Of a stretch of 64,000 nucleotides of DNA, positions 16,651 to 25,596 are shown in pieces (position 1 is the stretch's first letter; the number at the start of each line of letters is the position of its first letter). The stretch is from Rossellomorea vietnamensis. Its GTDB lineage: Bacteria; Bacillota; Bacilli; Bacillales; Bacillaceae_B. Location of the stretch: contig NZ_VTEH01000013.1 of NCBI RefSeq assembly GCF_008180615.1, forward strand, positions 1-64,000, read 5' to 3'. The notes under the pieces were generated by a model. The model was given only the letters and a program-made list of their open reading frames with translations, had not been told where the DNA came from and searched no databases. The translations under genes were made by a program, and so were the position numbers.

Positions 16651-16692
16651 ACAAAAAGGTTCACTGCCTTCCACATGGAGAAAGTGAACCAA
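16651..16692 (-). terminator. Terminator for the DUF3231 gene
   Basis: On the minus strand GGTTCACT (16690-16683) pairs with AGTGAACC (16665-16658), followed by TTTTTGT. It lies about 140 nt beyond the DUF3231 stop; 16693-16833 holds nothing else recognisable. Confidence 0.6.
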
Positions 16693-16833
16693 GTTTCCAG
16701 CCTATTTATTTTTAAAAAATTGTTTTCCGGCACGCTATAGCTCATTACCCGGCAGATTTTAAAAAAGTTAGACTATCGTGCAATCCCAGACCTGTACCTT
16801 TACTTTAAAAAATCGCTTTACTGAGCTGGATTC

Positions 16834-17838
16834 TTATACATCTTCCGCAATCTCTTTTCGGTTAGGTGCCAAGGGAGGCTGCTCAAGCCACTTGTATTTA
16901 GTCATAATATCAAACCATTTTTTGGTTACACTCAGATTTTTCAGGATGGTTTTTTCGTATGTCATGACTAGATCTGTTCTCATAGCAGATGCTAGTCCAG
17001 TACCATGATAAGCTTGTGCAACTTGTAAAAGGAAGCCTACATGATAGAGCATCAGTTTGTCGGATAACGGAGGGTCTTGAGAATCCGTTATTTCTGTTTC
17101 CCAAGACATTGGAATTGGCAAATTATCTTCATACAAGATGTTTCCGAGTGATTGAATTTGTTCGTCTGATGTCTTTTGAGACGATTTTAGAAATTTCCTG
17201 ATTTCTGTCGATTGAGTCACTTGGCTGAAACCCATGGAGAGGGCCTTCGCTAATATTTTCTTTTTAATATTTAGGGATAATGCGATAATCTCAGTAGCTG
17301 CGAGAGGCCTTTTTTTATCACCGAATCCATCTAGAAATTCAGGACCATTAACAAAGGTTGGCCTGTCTTCCGGATAAAAATAGGGATCTCTTTGGAAATG
17401 CCCCATCTCAAGCAATAGCTCGGTTGTTTGATGATACATCTTTTTGGCGTCATTATTGCATTCATCATAGAACTGCCGTAAATCCCTGCGAACGGATGAA
17501 CTCAAGGCCGTAGTATGTCCCAGCAAACCATGCAGCGTCATGATATGAAGATAGTGCAGACAGAATACATCCGAGAATAACCGTTTTGCTCCTTTATTCA
17601 GATCAGAATCATTGAAACCAACTGGAATGGGGAAGCCATCTTTTTCAAGGAAAGAGATGATCTGCACTTTTTGATTATTAAATAACTTCAAGGCTTCTTC
17701 AAAAAGGGATTTAATTCTGTCATCCTCAATGATCGACAACATATATTGATTCACAACATCCACAGCAGTTCCGTTTATGTATTCTCCCCAAAGGGTTCCT
17801 ATTTCACCGGATGTAAGCTTAATATCCTCTTTTTCCAC
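16834..17838 (-). CDS. DUF3231 family protein
   Basis: 334 residues made of two tandem helical repeats of about 165 residues. Repeat 1 starts LTSGEIGTLWGEYINGTAV and contains EKDGFPIPVGFNDSDLN; repeat 2 begins LAATEIIALSLNIKKK and contains EDNLPIPMSWETEITD. This duplicated, ferritin-like helical layout is typical of DUF3231 proteins, which are common in spore formers and related to spore coat CotF-type proteins. A spore-coat role is inference. Monocistronic. Confidence 0.87.
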   Translation of the reverse strand: MEKEDIKLTSGEIGTLWGEYINGTAVDVVNQYMLSIIEDDRIKSLFEEALKLFNNQKVQIISFLEKDGFPIPVGFNDSDLNKGAKRLFSDVFCLHYLHIMTLHGLLGHTTALSSSVRRDLRQFYDECNNDAKKMYHQTTELLLEMGHFQRDPYFYPEDRPTFVNGPEFLDGFGDKKRPLAATEIIALSLNIKKKILAKALSMGFSQVTQSTEIRKFLKSSQKTSDEQIQSLGNILYEDNLPIPMSWETEITDSQDPPLSDKLMLYHVGFLLQVAQAYHGTGLASAMRTDLVMTYEKTILKNLSVTKKWFDIMTKYKWLEQPPLAPNRKEIAEDV

Positions 17839-17932
17839 GGTATCACCTCAAAAGTATCTTTCCCTATAATAGAAAAATTATTATTGTGCTCAGTTACCTG
17901 AAAGGGAAACTCGAAAAGTTAACCGACTATTT

Positions 17933-17958
17933 CGAAACTTTTTATCTCCTGATACGTA
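17933..17958 (+). promoter_or_regulatory. Weak ECF-type promoter candidate upstream of DUF5316 gene
   Basis: CGAAAC (17933-17938), a 16-bp spacer and CGTA (17955-17958) resemble a SigW-type promoter (TGAAAC N16 CGTA). The -10 is about 30 nt before the DUF5316 start. The -35 deviates in its first base, so it is a weak call. Confidence 0.3.
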
Positions 17959-17987
17959 ATTAATGGTATAGACTGGAGATGAATAAC

Positions 17988-18275
17988 ATGAAAAAAGTTT
18001 TCTTCATAAGTATCTTGTCGGCTTTCCTGTTCTTCTTGGCTGGCTCACTGACGGGATACGAAGTGATTACATTTGTCTGTGGAGGAATTGGCTTACTCGG
18101 CCTGGCCATTTCCGGGATTTTTTCCGGAGCTTTTATAAGCGGAAATCAAATCAGGGCAAATACTTCTACTGAATCGAAAGAGGAGAGGAAGAAGAGAGTT
18201 AGGCTGATGACTACATTTGCATTGCTTGGATTTCCGCACTTTGCTGCTGCGATTGCGTTGACTCTGCTGTCTTAA
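17988..18275 (+). CDS. DUF5316-like small membrane protein
   Basis: About 95 residues: helix 1 (VFFISILSAFLFFLAGSL), helix 2 (FVCGGIGLLGLAISGIFSGA), a charged cytoplasmic segment (TESKEERKKRVR) and helix 3. The layout and 'SGNQIRAN' loop resemble DUF5316 proteins. TGGAG gives better spacing to ATG 17988 than to ATG 17979. Terminator shared with the convergent YueH-like gene. Function unknown. Confidence 0.7.
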   Translation: MKKVFFISILSAFLFFLAGSLTGYEVITFVCGGIGLLGLAISGIFSGAFISGNQIRANTSTESKEERKKRVRLMTTFALLGFPHFAAAIALTLLS

Positions 18276-18306
18276 AATGCTGGGTATTAGGAAAACAAAT
18301 AAAACT

Positions 18307-18360
18307 ACTGCCTGTTTTACTACTTAGGAAAGCAGCAGTAAAACAGGCAGTAAGTGGGCT
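18307..18360. terminator. Bidirectional terminator
   Basis: ACTGCCTGTTTTACT (18307-18321) and its perfect 15-bp complement (18337-18351) sit between convergent genes, with T-rich flanks on both strands. Confidence 0.85.
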
Positions 18361-18367
18361 TTTTATT

Positions 18368-18616
18368 TTAAGAATGCTTTTTAGCTAATTCTTTTATTGC
18401 ACTGACTAATTCATCAGTATTTCCTTCAAATAAGTGAAAGTTAAGGGAGGACTTCAACTGGTCATCTTGGAAACTGAACTCATCCTCTTTGTTAAACTCA
18501 GCTGACCAGTGTATGGCAGGAATGGAAACGATGAATCGCTTGTCAGGTGTCAGGTGAAGGTAAACTTCAGCCGTCTTATTTCCAGATATATTTATCTTTT
18601 CATAAGAGGTAATCAT
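18368..18616 (-). CDS. YueH-like family protein
   Basis: 82 residues, soluble, with a beta-rich first half (KTAEVYLHLTPDKRFIVSIP, then IHWSAEF) and a helical C-terminus (ELVSAIKELAKKHS). The 'IP-IHWS' segment and length resemble the YueH family of Bacillus; function unknown. Family assignment is from memory and moderate. Convergent with the DUF5316-like gene across a strong terminator. Confidence 0.6.
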   Translation of the reverse strand: MITSYEKINISGNKTAEVYLHLTPDKRFIVSIPAIHWSAEFNKEDEFSFQDDQLKSSLNFHLFEGNTDELVSAIKELAKKHS

Positions 18617-18886
18617 TCTTCATCACTCATTTCGATATTATGTATGGACATATTATATCAAAATTCCTTTCAGAAAAGAATTATTAACCTAGGTTTAATA
18701 TGCTGTTTAGACAGTAAAAAGTAGCCAAGTTGAAAGTAAGTTATTATTCAATCTTTAAATCTTTAATACTGCTCTGTGAAATGCATCATGTATAAACTCA
18801 TCTTGTTTTAATTGAAGCGATAAGAAGAAATATTTTTTAAAGAGGGTAGAAGCAAGGACAATCCGCAGAAAATGCAGGTGAATGGA

Positions 18887-19360
18887 ATGAATAAAACAAT
18901 CAGTTTTCTCACCATATTTGTGGTGCTCACTGCTTTTTTCCTTGGGGCTTGTGCTTCGGGTGAAGAAGTATTGAAAATAGGGGATACAACCTTTGCTAAG
19001 ATGCTCGTTGTACAAAAAGTGGAGAATGATACTTCTGATGAAGCATTAACCAAAAGTATTACTGATGAAACTAAGGTAGAGGAGACATTGAAATTGGTAA
19101 GCGGATTAAAAGTAAAAGAACTCAGCACCGATGAGTTTGTCAATAAGCTGAAATCGCAAAACAGCTATTCTTTCTCTTTTTTTAAAACAGAGCAAGATAC
19201 TTCGGGGATGATACCCTATGCCTTCTATGTATTAGAGGACGGTACCATGATGTTTACTTTTGAGGAAGTTGATTCATTAAGAGAAAAACCATTAATAACA
19301 ATTAATGCAGAAAAGGAACTCTTGGACAAAATTAAAGATCATCTTGAGATAGAATTTTAA
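18887..19360 (+). CDS. Putative lipoprotein
   Basis: About 157 residues, lipoprotein signal with lipobox FLGAC (NKTISFLTIFVVLTAFF core). The mature protein is acidic and mixed alpha/beta (MLVVQKVENDTSDEALTKSI; 'YAFYVLEDGTMMFTF'). ATG 18887 is preferred to ATG 18872 because AGGTGAATGGA lies between them. No recognised domain. Monocistronic. Confidence 0.78.
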   Translation: MNKTISFLTIFVVLTAFFLGACASGEEVLKIGDTTFAKMLVVQKVENDTSDEALTKSITDETKVEETLKLVSGLKVKELSTDEFVNKLKSQNSYSFSFFKTEQDTSGMIPYAFYVLEDGTMMFTFEEVDSLREKPLITINAEKELLDKIKDHLEIEF

Positions 19361-19573
19361 AAAAGTATTACTGGCGGAAATTAAACGAGAAAATGGGAGC
19401 AAATTCACTCGTGAATCATGTTCCTGTTTTGTTGTTTTATCATTTCACTAACGGATTTAACATACTAATCATCTGAATATAATACTAAAGCATAAAAAAC
19501 GTTTCCAAATAGAAATTCATACTTTATTATAATAGAACAAGAAGAATTTGCGAAATTTAAGGAGAAAAAAGTC

Positions 19574-20266
19574 ATGAAAAAGAAGCTGCTACTCATTAGC
19601 ATAGCCGTTCTATTCTTTATTATTTTATTGTTTTGTACTTATAAATTAATGAACTCCAGAACTTTTCAACTATTTGGCGGACTAACCAATAAGGTAGAAA
19701 CAAATCAGAAGGCAGTTGCGTTGACCTTTGATGATGGTCCAACTGATAATGTTGACGATATTCTAGCTGTGTTAAACCAGTACGATATTAAAGCAACTTT
19801 TTTTCTTGTTGGAAATGAAATCGAAAAGAGGAAAGAAGAAGCTGAAAAGATTGCCGCAGCAGGACATCAGGTTGGAAATCATTCTTATTCTCATCAACGG
19901 ATGATTTTTAAATCTCCTTCCTTTATTAAAGAAGAAATTGAAAAAACAGATAGGCTAATAGAAAGCATTGGATACGAAGGTGAAATAGACTTCCGTCCGC
20001 CAAATGGCAAGAAATTAGCCTTTTTACCTTTTTATTTACAGAAAGAAGGTAAGGAAACGATTACTTGGAATATTGAACCTGATCATGCGGTTGATAAAGT
20101 GGAGTATGTAAAGAGAAATATAGAGAATGGTTCGATCATCCTTCTGCATCCTATGTATGATGAGTCTGGGGAACAATTGCAACTGCTCGAAAGTATAATA
20201 AAATTATTAATAGAAGAAGGATATAACTTTGTTACGGTGAACGAACTGCAGGAATTACAACAATAA
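19574..20266 (+). CDS. Membrane-anchored polysaccharide deacetylase
   Basis: 230 residues. An N-terminal TM anchor is followed by a NodB-homology domain. Catalytic and metal residues: ALTFDDGPTDN (TFDDGP), HSYSH (the H-x3-H metal motif), FRPPNGKKL (RPPxG), and IILLHPM for the last histidine. Family members deacetylate N-acetylglucosamine or N-acetylmuramic acid in the wall, often giving lysozyme resistance or marking spore cortex. Substrate not deducible. AAGGAG precedes ATG 19574. Confidence 0.9.
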   Translation: MKKKLLLISIAVLFFIILLFCTYKLMNSRTFQLFGGLTNKVETNQKAVALTFDDGPTDNVDDILAVLNQYDIKATFFLVGNEIEKRKEEAEKIAAAGHQVGNHSYSHQRMIFKSPSFIKEEIEKTDRLIESIGYEGEIDFRPPNGKKLAFLPFYLQKEGKETITWNIEPDHAVDKVEYVKRNIENGSIILLHPMYDESGEQLQLLESIIKLLIEEGYNFVTVNELQELQQ

Positions 20267-20392
20267 TAATATAGATACAATCCGGGAATGATTTTATGCA
20301 TTCGTTGGTTAAATATTATGCGGGGAGACTCAGACAAGTACTAATGACCTAAAGGTATTATGATGATTACCATATTTTCAACCTGGTAATCA

Positions 20393-20593
20393 TCATCTCT
20401 GTCTTACTAATTGTTTGTATTTGTCCCAGCTTCTCCAGCTTACTGCGCTTAATCCGATAAGCATCAGGAGAAATTGAAAGGCGTCTCTGTTCAATTCTAA
20501 AATAAAAGCAATGCCTCCAGAAATCGGAATTAAAGCTAGAGTAAAAATGGCGATCCATTTATAAGCATAGGGATTTTCTTTTTTCGTATTCAT
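20393..20593 (-). CDS. Small two-TM membrane protein
   Basis: 66 residues: charged N-terminus (NTKKENPYAYK), helices WIAIFTLALIPISGGIAFIL and FLLMLIGLSAVSW, then a basic tail (DKYKQLVRQR). AGGAGG lies upstream of ATG 20593 on the minus strand. Unknown function. Confidence 0.65.
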   Translation of the reverse strand: MNTKKENPYAYKWIAIFTLALIPISGGIAFILELNRDAFQFLLMLIGLSAVSWRSWDKYKQLVRQR

Positions 20594-20946
20594 TCCTAAT
20601 GACCTCCTGCCTTACTAAACTTCAGTTAGATACAGTCGACGAAATTCTAACCCTCTCTCACTCATACGGTTAGAATGACTAAAAGTTTCAGAAAGAAGAG
20701 GTGGCTGAATTTATTTTTAAGGAAAATTTGGATAAGGTAAGGGGTACAGGTGCAGCTGCAGATCAAGGTACGCAATTAAGAAGAATCAAAAATTGAAAAA
20801 AATAAAATTACAACTGTTAAAGTCCAATTAAAAATTTTTTAGAAATAACTTCAGCATTCTATTCTAAAAAAGATCAGGCAGAAAATTTTAGATTTCCTGA
20901 CATGAACCCAGCCTTTTTTCAATACACTATTTCTGAGGTGAAAAAT
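20594..20946. other. AT-rich region upstream of cwlJ
   Basis: No complete gene. A short open stretch (about 20697-20795) encodes EEVAEFIFKENLDKVRGTGA without a start or match I recognise and may be a gene remnant. The cwlJ frame stays open upstream of its start but has no better ribosome binding site. Confidence 0.4.
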
Positions 20947-21381
20947 ATGCCAAGAGTGAAATATAGAGATTCTGACATTGCCTTAATGGCTAGGATGATG
21001 CGGGCTGAAGCTGAAGGTGAAGGAAAGCAGGGCATGCTGTATGTTGGAAATGTAATCGTTAATCGTGCGATCGCAGATTGTTTGGACTTCAAAGATGTGA
21101 GGACTATTAATGATGTAATATATCAAGTACAAGGAGGAAATTATTCCTTCGAAGCAGTCCAAAAAGGGAACCTCTTCTATAACAGAGCCAGATCAGTGGA
21201 GAAAAGACTCGCAAAACAGAATTTAGATTATTGGCGCCAGCACCCCGGAAAATATGCACTATGGTACTTCAATCCTTATGCCCCTTGTCCTCCCACCTGG
21301 TATGGGCAGCCATTTGCCGGACAGTTTAAAAATCATTGTTATTATGAACCGGTAGGCGGGACGTGTGACAGTGTTTATTGA
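20947..21381 (+). CDS. cwlJ: Spore cortex-lytic cell wall hydrolase CwlJ
   Basis: 144 residues, Hydrolase_2 (SleB/CwlJ) family. It cleaves cortex peptidoglycan during germination and in B. subtilis sits in the coat. The N-terminal block DIALMARMMRAEAEGEGKQG carries the conserved catalytic Glu region; GMLYVGNVIVNR and the C-terminal WYFNPYAPCPPTWYGQPFAG with FKNHCYYEP match CwlJ closely. There is no signal peptide, as expected for CwlJ rather than SleB. GAGGTGA selects ATG 20947 over ATG 20902. The usual partner gerQ is not adjacent. Confidence 0.9.
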   Translation: MPRVKYRDSDIALMARMMRAEAEGEGKQGMLYVGNVIVNRAIADCLDFKDVRTINDVIYQVQGGNYSFEAVQKGNLFYNRARSVEKRLAKQNLDYWRQHPGKYALWYFNPYAPCPPTWYGQPFAGQFKNHCYYEPVGGTCDSVY

Positions 21382-21414
21382 TAAGAGTCTTAGAAAAGAG
21401 TCAATATTAAAGAA

Positions 21415-21447
21415 GGAACCTCCTGAGGAATCAGGGGGTCCTTTTTT
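21415..21447 (+). terminator. Terminator after cwlJ
   Basis: GGAACCTCCTGA (from 21415) pairs imperfectly with TCAGGGGGTCC (to 21441), followed by six T. Confidence 0.8.
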
Positions 21448-21573
21448 CTGCTTTCAAAGTTTTCTTTCAGCCAAAAGGTATTGCAGCCAAATTCTAAATT
21501 TCAATCGCAAGGTGTGATTGGCAGCCATTCGATGATAAAATGTAGAAATAATATCGAAGAAAGGAGAATGTTT

Positions 21574-21879
21574 ATGAAGATCAACCTGCTAGTGTTTGTC
21601 TCTTCTGTGAAAGAGAAAAGCCAGATGGAAGCCCTTGTGAAAACCTTTGAGTCAACAATCCGGCCCTTCAATGGCGATATCATTGCGGATCCGGGATTTG
21701 ACGCTGATTTCCATAACGGATATGAAGTAGTGAAAGTAACCATCGATTATGAAGCGGATGAGTGCTGGGTCTCCCTTTCGCCGCTCCTGATTGAAAAAGA
21801 AGACATTTCTTCCACAGCCTACATAGAAAAACTGAAAAATCATGGCTGGAGAGTTTTAACGAAAGAAGAGCTGTCGTAA
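21574..21879 (+). CDS. Conserved hypothetical soluble protein
   Basis: About 101 residues. It starts INLLVFVSSVKEKSQMEALV and continues with alternating strands and helices (GYEVVKVTIDYEADECWVSL; 'YIEKLKNHGWRVLTKEEL'), suggesting a small alpha/beta fold. AAAGGAG is 7 nt before ATG 21574; the open frame begins further up at 21481 without a site. No motif recognised. Confidence 0.65.
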   Translation: MKINLLVFVSSVKEKSQMEALVKTFESTIRPFNGDIIADPGFDADFHNGYEVVKVTIDYEADECWVSLSPLLIEKEDISSTAYIEKLKNHGWRVLTKEELS

Positions 21880-22183
21880 TGAGGTGAGTGGACCAGGTTA
21901 CAGAAGAATAGTTATACTTTGACTCAGCAAGTAAGAGGATATGTCGTACGAAAGTTAAGCTGAAAAAAGCAGCAAGCGACTTGGTCATTTTTCAATAGAG
22001 TTTTGCTTAGTTCTTGTTGACTCTCATTCTGTCTGCAACTCTAATCTCCACCTGGAGTAAAGAATCCAGCCGTTTGGAATCCGCTTCTGAAGGATGACTA
22101 GTTTGGAAGACAACTGCAAGGAAGAAAGGGGAGTGCTATTTTGCGGTTCCCTTTTCATCCTCATATTACTGAAATCTTCTTTA

Positions 22184-23062
22184 TCACAATCTGAATCCCG
22201 ACAAAAACTCAAGAAATTCCTTCTGCTCTTTATGCAGGTACTTGATAATTGAGTAAATGTTTGCCTCTGGTAAATCGAAAGTATTCCTCCTCACTTCCAG
22301 CATCCTTCCTTCGAGCAATTCCCTTCGGACCGTCGACGAAGGAAGGTAGGAAACCCCAAGTCCTTCAACTATAAACCGTTTGGTTATATGAATCTGGGAA
22401 ACTTCCATCATCCGTGCAGCAGGGTAGAACCTTTTTACCGTGGAGCATAAATCATCCCAGTAATCCGGATGGTTATGGGTCAATAAATAGTTGGATTCCA
22501 GAAGTTCTTCTTCCTCCAGGGGATAAGCGGATTCAGAATCCCTGCCATCATGAGGAGCCACCAGGATGACCTTGTCGGAATACAGCTTTGTGCTCTCAAT
22601 TTGAGGATGATAACTGTGAAGGCAGGATAAACCAATATCTACTTTTTCCTCCAGCACAGCTCTTTCAATTTCATGTGATTCAATGATTTTGACTGAAATC
22701 TCTACCTCTGGATGCCTTTTCAGATACTGCTTAAGAACATACGGCAGCACATTGTCGGCAATCAAAGGAGATATGGCAATAGTCAGTTTTGCTGTATAGC
22801 CCTGGCTGTATGATTGCAGTTCTGTAATCCCATCTTCATAAAGGCTGATCAATTTCTGTGCATGCTTCAGATATAATCTGCCGGCTTCAGTTAGTTTGAT
22901 GCTTTTTCCTTTTCGTTCAAAAAGAGATACTCCCAATTCTTTTTCGAGCAGCTTAATATGCACGGTTACCGAGGGCTGTGAAATGAAAAGCTTTTGAGAT
23001 GCCTTTCTGAAATTATTAAATTGTGCTGCTGTTATAAATGTCCTTAACCAGCTGAGCTCCAT
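22184..23062 (-). CDS. citR: LysR-family regulator, CitR-like
   Basis: 292 residues. N-terminal winged HTH (FRKASQKLFISQPSVTVHIK, LEKELGVSLFERKGKSIKLT), then the LysR effector domain. It is divergent from a citrate synthase gene with a 113-bp gap, exactly as citR-citA in B. subtilis, where CitR represses citA. The function assignment rests on this synteny and the family; citR is therefore probable rather than proven. Confidence 0.85.
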   Translation of the reverse strand: MELSWLRTFITAAQFNNFRKASQKLFISQPSVTVHIKLLEKELGVSLFERKGKSIKLTEAGRLYLKHAQKLISLYEDGITELQSYSQGYTAKLTIAISPLIADNVLPYVLKQYLKRHPEVEISVKIIESHEIERAVLEEKVDIGLSCLHSYHPQIESTKLYSDKVILVAPHDGRDSESAYPLEEEELLESNYLLTHNHPDYWDDLCSTVKRFYPAARMMEVSQIHITKRFIVEGLGVSYLPSSTVRRELLEGRMLEVRRNTFDLPEANIYSIIKYLHKEQKEFLEFLSGFRL

Positions 23063-23175
23063 TGAAGCACTCCTTATTAATATAATTAATTAACCTCTTT
23101 AAATATATTTAATTTTCTTAATTATATAGCCATTATACAATAAAGGTAATTCAATGAATAAGGGGATGAGATGAA
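23063..23175. promoter_or_regulatory. Divergent citR-citA control region
   Basis: The 113-bp gap is very AT-rich, with interrupted dyads such as TTAATATAATTAATTAA and TTAATTATATAG. LysR regulators bind T-N11-A dyads in such divergent gaps, so a CitR operator is expected here; the exact site cannot be fixed by eye. Confidence 0.45.
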
Positions 23176-24264
23176 ATGTATCAACAGGGATTAAAAGGAA
23201 TTGTGGCAGCACAAACGAAAATCAGCCATATAGACGGTGAAAAAGGGATTTTGATTTATCGGGGAAGGGAAATCCGTCAATTAGCAGAGAGACTTTCCTT
23301 TGAAGAAGGAGCTTTCCTGCTATGGAAAGGGTTTTTGCCAAATGCGGCCGAATTGCAGGAACTAAAAACTCAGCTCGTCCAGCACCGTAGTTTATCACAG
23401 ACTATGAAGAATGTTATAAGCAGTCTTCCAGAAAACATGGATATGATGAGTGTTTTGAGGACCGCCATTTCAGCAGAAGGTTCTGCAGTGTATTCTTGGA
23501 AGCCCTCAATCGACCAGGCAATAAGGCTTACGGCTGTTATCCCTTCGATCATCGCTTTTAGAAGCAGTTTGATTGGTAAACAGCCGTTTCAAGAACCAAA
23601 TAAAGAGTTGGATCATGTTGCAAATTATTTGTATATGCTTACGGGCGGCACTCCATCGAACGCAGTGGTCAATGCGCTGGAAACTTATATGATTCTGACC
23701 ATGGAACATGGCATGAACGCATCAGCTTTTTCAGCCAGAGTTACAGCTTCAACTGAATCTGACTTGGTTTCCGCCATCACCTCTGCTATCGGTACAATGA
23801 AGGGACCGCTTCATGGTGGTGCCCCCTCTGGAGTCATTGATTTATTAGAAGAGATAGGGACACCTGACAGAGCAGAAAGCGTGATTAGAGAGAAGCTGCA
23901 AAAAGGCGAAAAACTGATGGGATTTGGACACAGAGTGTATAAGACCCATGATCCCCGCGCCATCACTCTGAGAAATAAGCTAATAGAAGAAAGCGGCGCC
24001 GACAACTCGCTGGATCTAGCTCTTCATGTCGAAGAAACAGCCATAGAAGTGTTAAAAGAAGTGAAACCGGGACGTGCGCTGTACACTAATGTAGAATTCT
24101 ACGCAGCCGCTATTATGAAATCGATTAATTTCCAAGCCGAACTCTTCACCCCGACATTCACTGCCAGCAGAATCGTCGGCTGGACTGCACATGTGTTGGA
24201 GCAGGCGGAGAATAATGTCATCTTCCGACCGCAGTCTGAGTATGTTGGAGAGGTTTTAGAGTAA
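23176..24264 (+). CDS. citA: Citrate/2-methylcitrate synthase family (CitA-like)
   Basis: 362 residues. It condenses acetyl-CoA (or propionyl-CoA) with oxaloacetate. Visible motifs are the first catalytic histidine in [25 protein letters not shown], the second histidine in [14 protein letters not shown], and the late acidic segment [16 protein letters not shown]. Length fits the minor synthase CitA (~366) of B. subtilis, and the divergent citR-like gene supports that identity over CitZ or MmgD. Start ATG 23176 follows GGGGATGAGATGAA. Confidence 0.9.
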   Translation: MYQQGLKGIVAAQTKISHIDGEKGILIYRGREIRQLAERLSFEEGAFLLWKGFLPNAAELQELKTQLVQHRSLSQTMKNVISSLPENMDMMSVLRTAISAEGSAVYSWKPSIDQAIRLTAVIPSIIAFRSSLIGKQPFQEPNKELDHVANYLYMLTGGTPSNAVVNALETYMILTMEHGMNASAFSARVTASTESDLVSAITSAIGTMKGPLHGGAPSGVIDLLEEIGTPDRAESVIREKLQKGEKLMGFGHRVYKTHDPRAITLRNKLIEESGADNSLDLALHVEETAIEVLKEVKPGRALYTNVEFYAAAIMKSINFQAELFTPTFTASRIVGWTAHVLEQAENNVIFRPQSEYVGEVLE

Positions 24265-24675
24265 TGTACTAACTTAATTTTTTCTTCCTTTTTAAAAAGT
24301 GGATTGGTTCTGCTGAGAGTGGATTTATTCTGCATGAAGTCTTTCTCTCTAAGGAGCTGAAGATGTAAAAAGAGGGTTTTTACATCATGATTTTTTCAAA
24401 TAATCTCGATAATTCACATCATGAAATAGGATTCTTTAAATTCTTTAATTAAGAGAATAGATGCTGTTGGAGTTACTCCTTCCAAGTAATAGCTGTCATT
24501 TTAGATCATCCTGTACTTTCAAACAGGGCGATTCCTTTTGTCTGAAATGAGTGAAACCTCCTTGTATTTCATCCGTAGAAAATATAAAGATCTCTTTTGA
24601 AACATTTTCTTGAGTTGGCAGAGCATGGAGATGTGAAGCGTCTAAGTTCCCTTGGTAAAGGAAGGAGAGAATTAA
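24265..24675. other. Intergenic region
   Basis: No gene seen. GTAAAAA/TTTTTAC near 24366-24384 can form a small hairpin with a 5-nt loop. GGAAGGAGAG at the right end is the binding site for the following gene. Confidence 0.4.
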
Positions 24676-25182
24676 ATGTTAACTTCACCAAATCGACCTA
24701 AAATAAATATCCCGAAAACAAAAAGCGAGTGGATGTGGGACATAGCCGGTTATGCCATGTATATTGGCTCAATCATCTTTATGCTCTTTCATTGGAGCAG
24801 CATTCCCGATAAAGTACCCGCACATTATAATGCATTAGGGGAAATTGACCGTTGGGGATCTAAAACGGAACTGTTCATTTTACCTGCAGTGGGTGTGTTC
24901 ATAATTATTTTTATGCAGCTGTTTGAAAAGTTCCCGGAATCGCATAATTATCCTCAGCGATTTAATGAGAGAAACGCGAAACAATTTTATTTGCTCAGCC
25001 GGAAAATGATGAATAGATTGAAGAATATTTGTTTGATTATTTTTGCTAGCATTCTATTTGAATCTGTTTCTATCGCTCTTGGCTGGGGTGAGGGGCTCGG
25101 AGTATGGTTTTTACCGGTGACCCTATTGGGTGCTGTTTATCCGATTGTTTCATACTTGATTCAGCAGAGGAAGATAAAATAA
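24676..25182 (+). CDS. DUF1648 domain membrane protein
   Basis: 168 residues. After TM1, the conserved DUF1648 segment SIPDKVPAHYNALGEIDRWG with following 'SKTELFILPAVG' is visible, then two or three more TM helices. DUF1648 is also the N-terminal domain of SdpI-type immunity proteins, but this protein lacks the rest of SdpI. GGAAGGAGAG precedes ATG 24676. Monocistronic. Confidence 0.85.
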   Translation: MLTSPNRPKINIPKTKSEWMWDIAGYAMYIGSIIFMLFHWSSIPDKVPAHYNALGEIDRWGSKTELFILPAVGVFIIIFMQLFEKFPESHNYPQRFNERNAKQFYLLSRKMMNRLKNICLIIFASILFESVSIALGWGEGLGVWFLPVTLLGAVYPIVSYLIQQRKIK

Positions 25183-25268
25183 TGGTTAGGTAAATTCTTG
25201 TTTAAGGCCAAGTTACTTTAGTGGGGCCTTCATTCGGGGATTTCATCGGTTTTACTGGCTTATCTCAT

Positions 25269-25376
25269 TTACGGGCATACGGGCCTACAGCCAGGGCTAT
25301 TCCTCATCTTAACGGCCCGTAAACTTCACTTACGGGCCAATATCCAGGGCTTTTCTTATCTCAACAGCCCGTAACC
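25269..25376. repeat. Two tandem palindromic repeats (TTACGGGC...GCCCGTAA)
   Basis: Unit 1 (25269 to about 25325) and unit 2 (25330-25376) each begin TTACGGGC and end GCCCGTAA with a shared interior (CCAGGGCT-TTC-T-ATCT-AAC), so each folds into a long hairpin. The gap 25183-25596 contains no convincing gene. AAGGCC/GGCCTT at 25205-25231 may terminate the DUF1648 gene. Confidence 0.6.
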
Positions 25377-25596
25377 TTTCTCCAAAGCGCTATGACCTTA
25401 AACCTAATTACCCTCAGTATTTTTATAGGTGAGAGCAATCAAAAATAGGTAATGTGGTACTAGAGCGAGATACATCAAAAGTTACGAAAAAGCAAGATTA
25501 TATCCCGCCATGCCTGAGATGGTTAAAAAGCAACAAACTAATCCCTTCAAAGTTGGTCCGCCCATCCATCATACCTTCAGGTAACCATCCACTCGC

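Noticed and set aside
24676..25182. SdpI immunity protein
   Set aside because: Only the DUF1648 part is present; the C-terminal SdpI domain and an sdpR-type regulator are missing.
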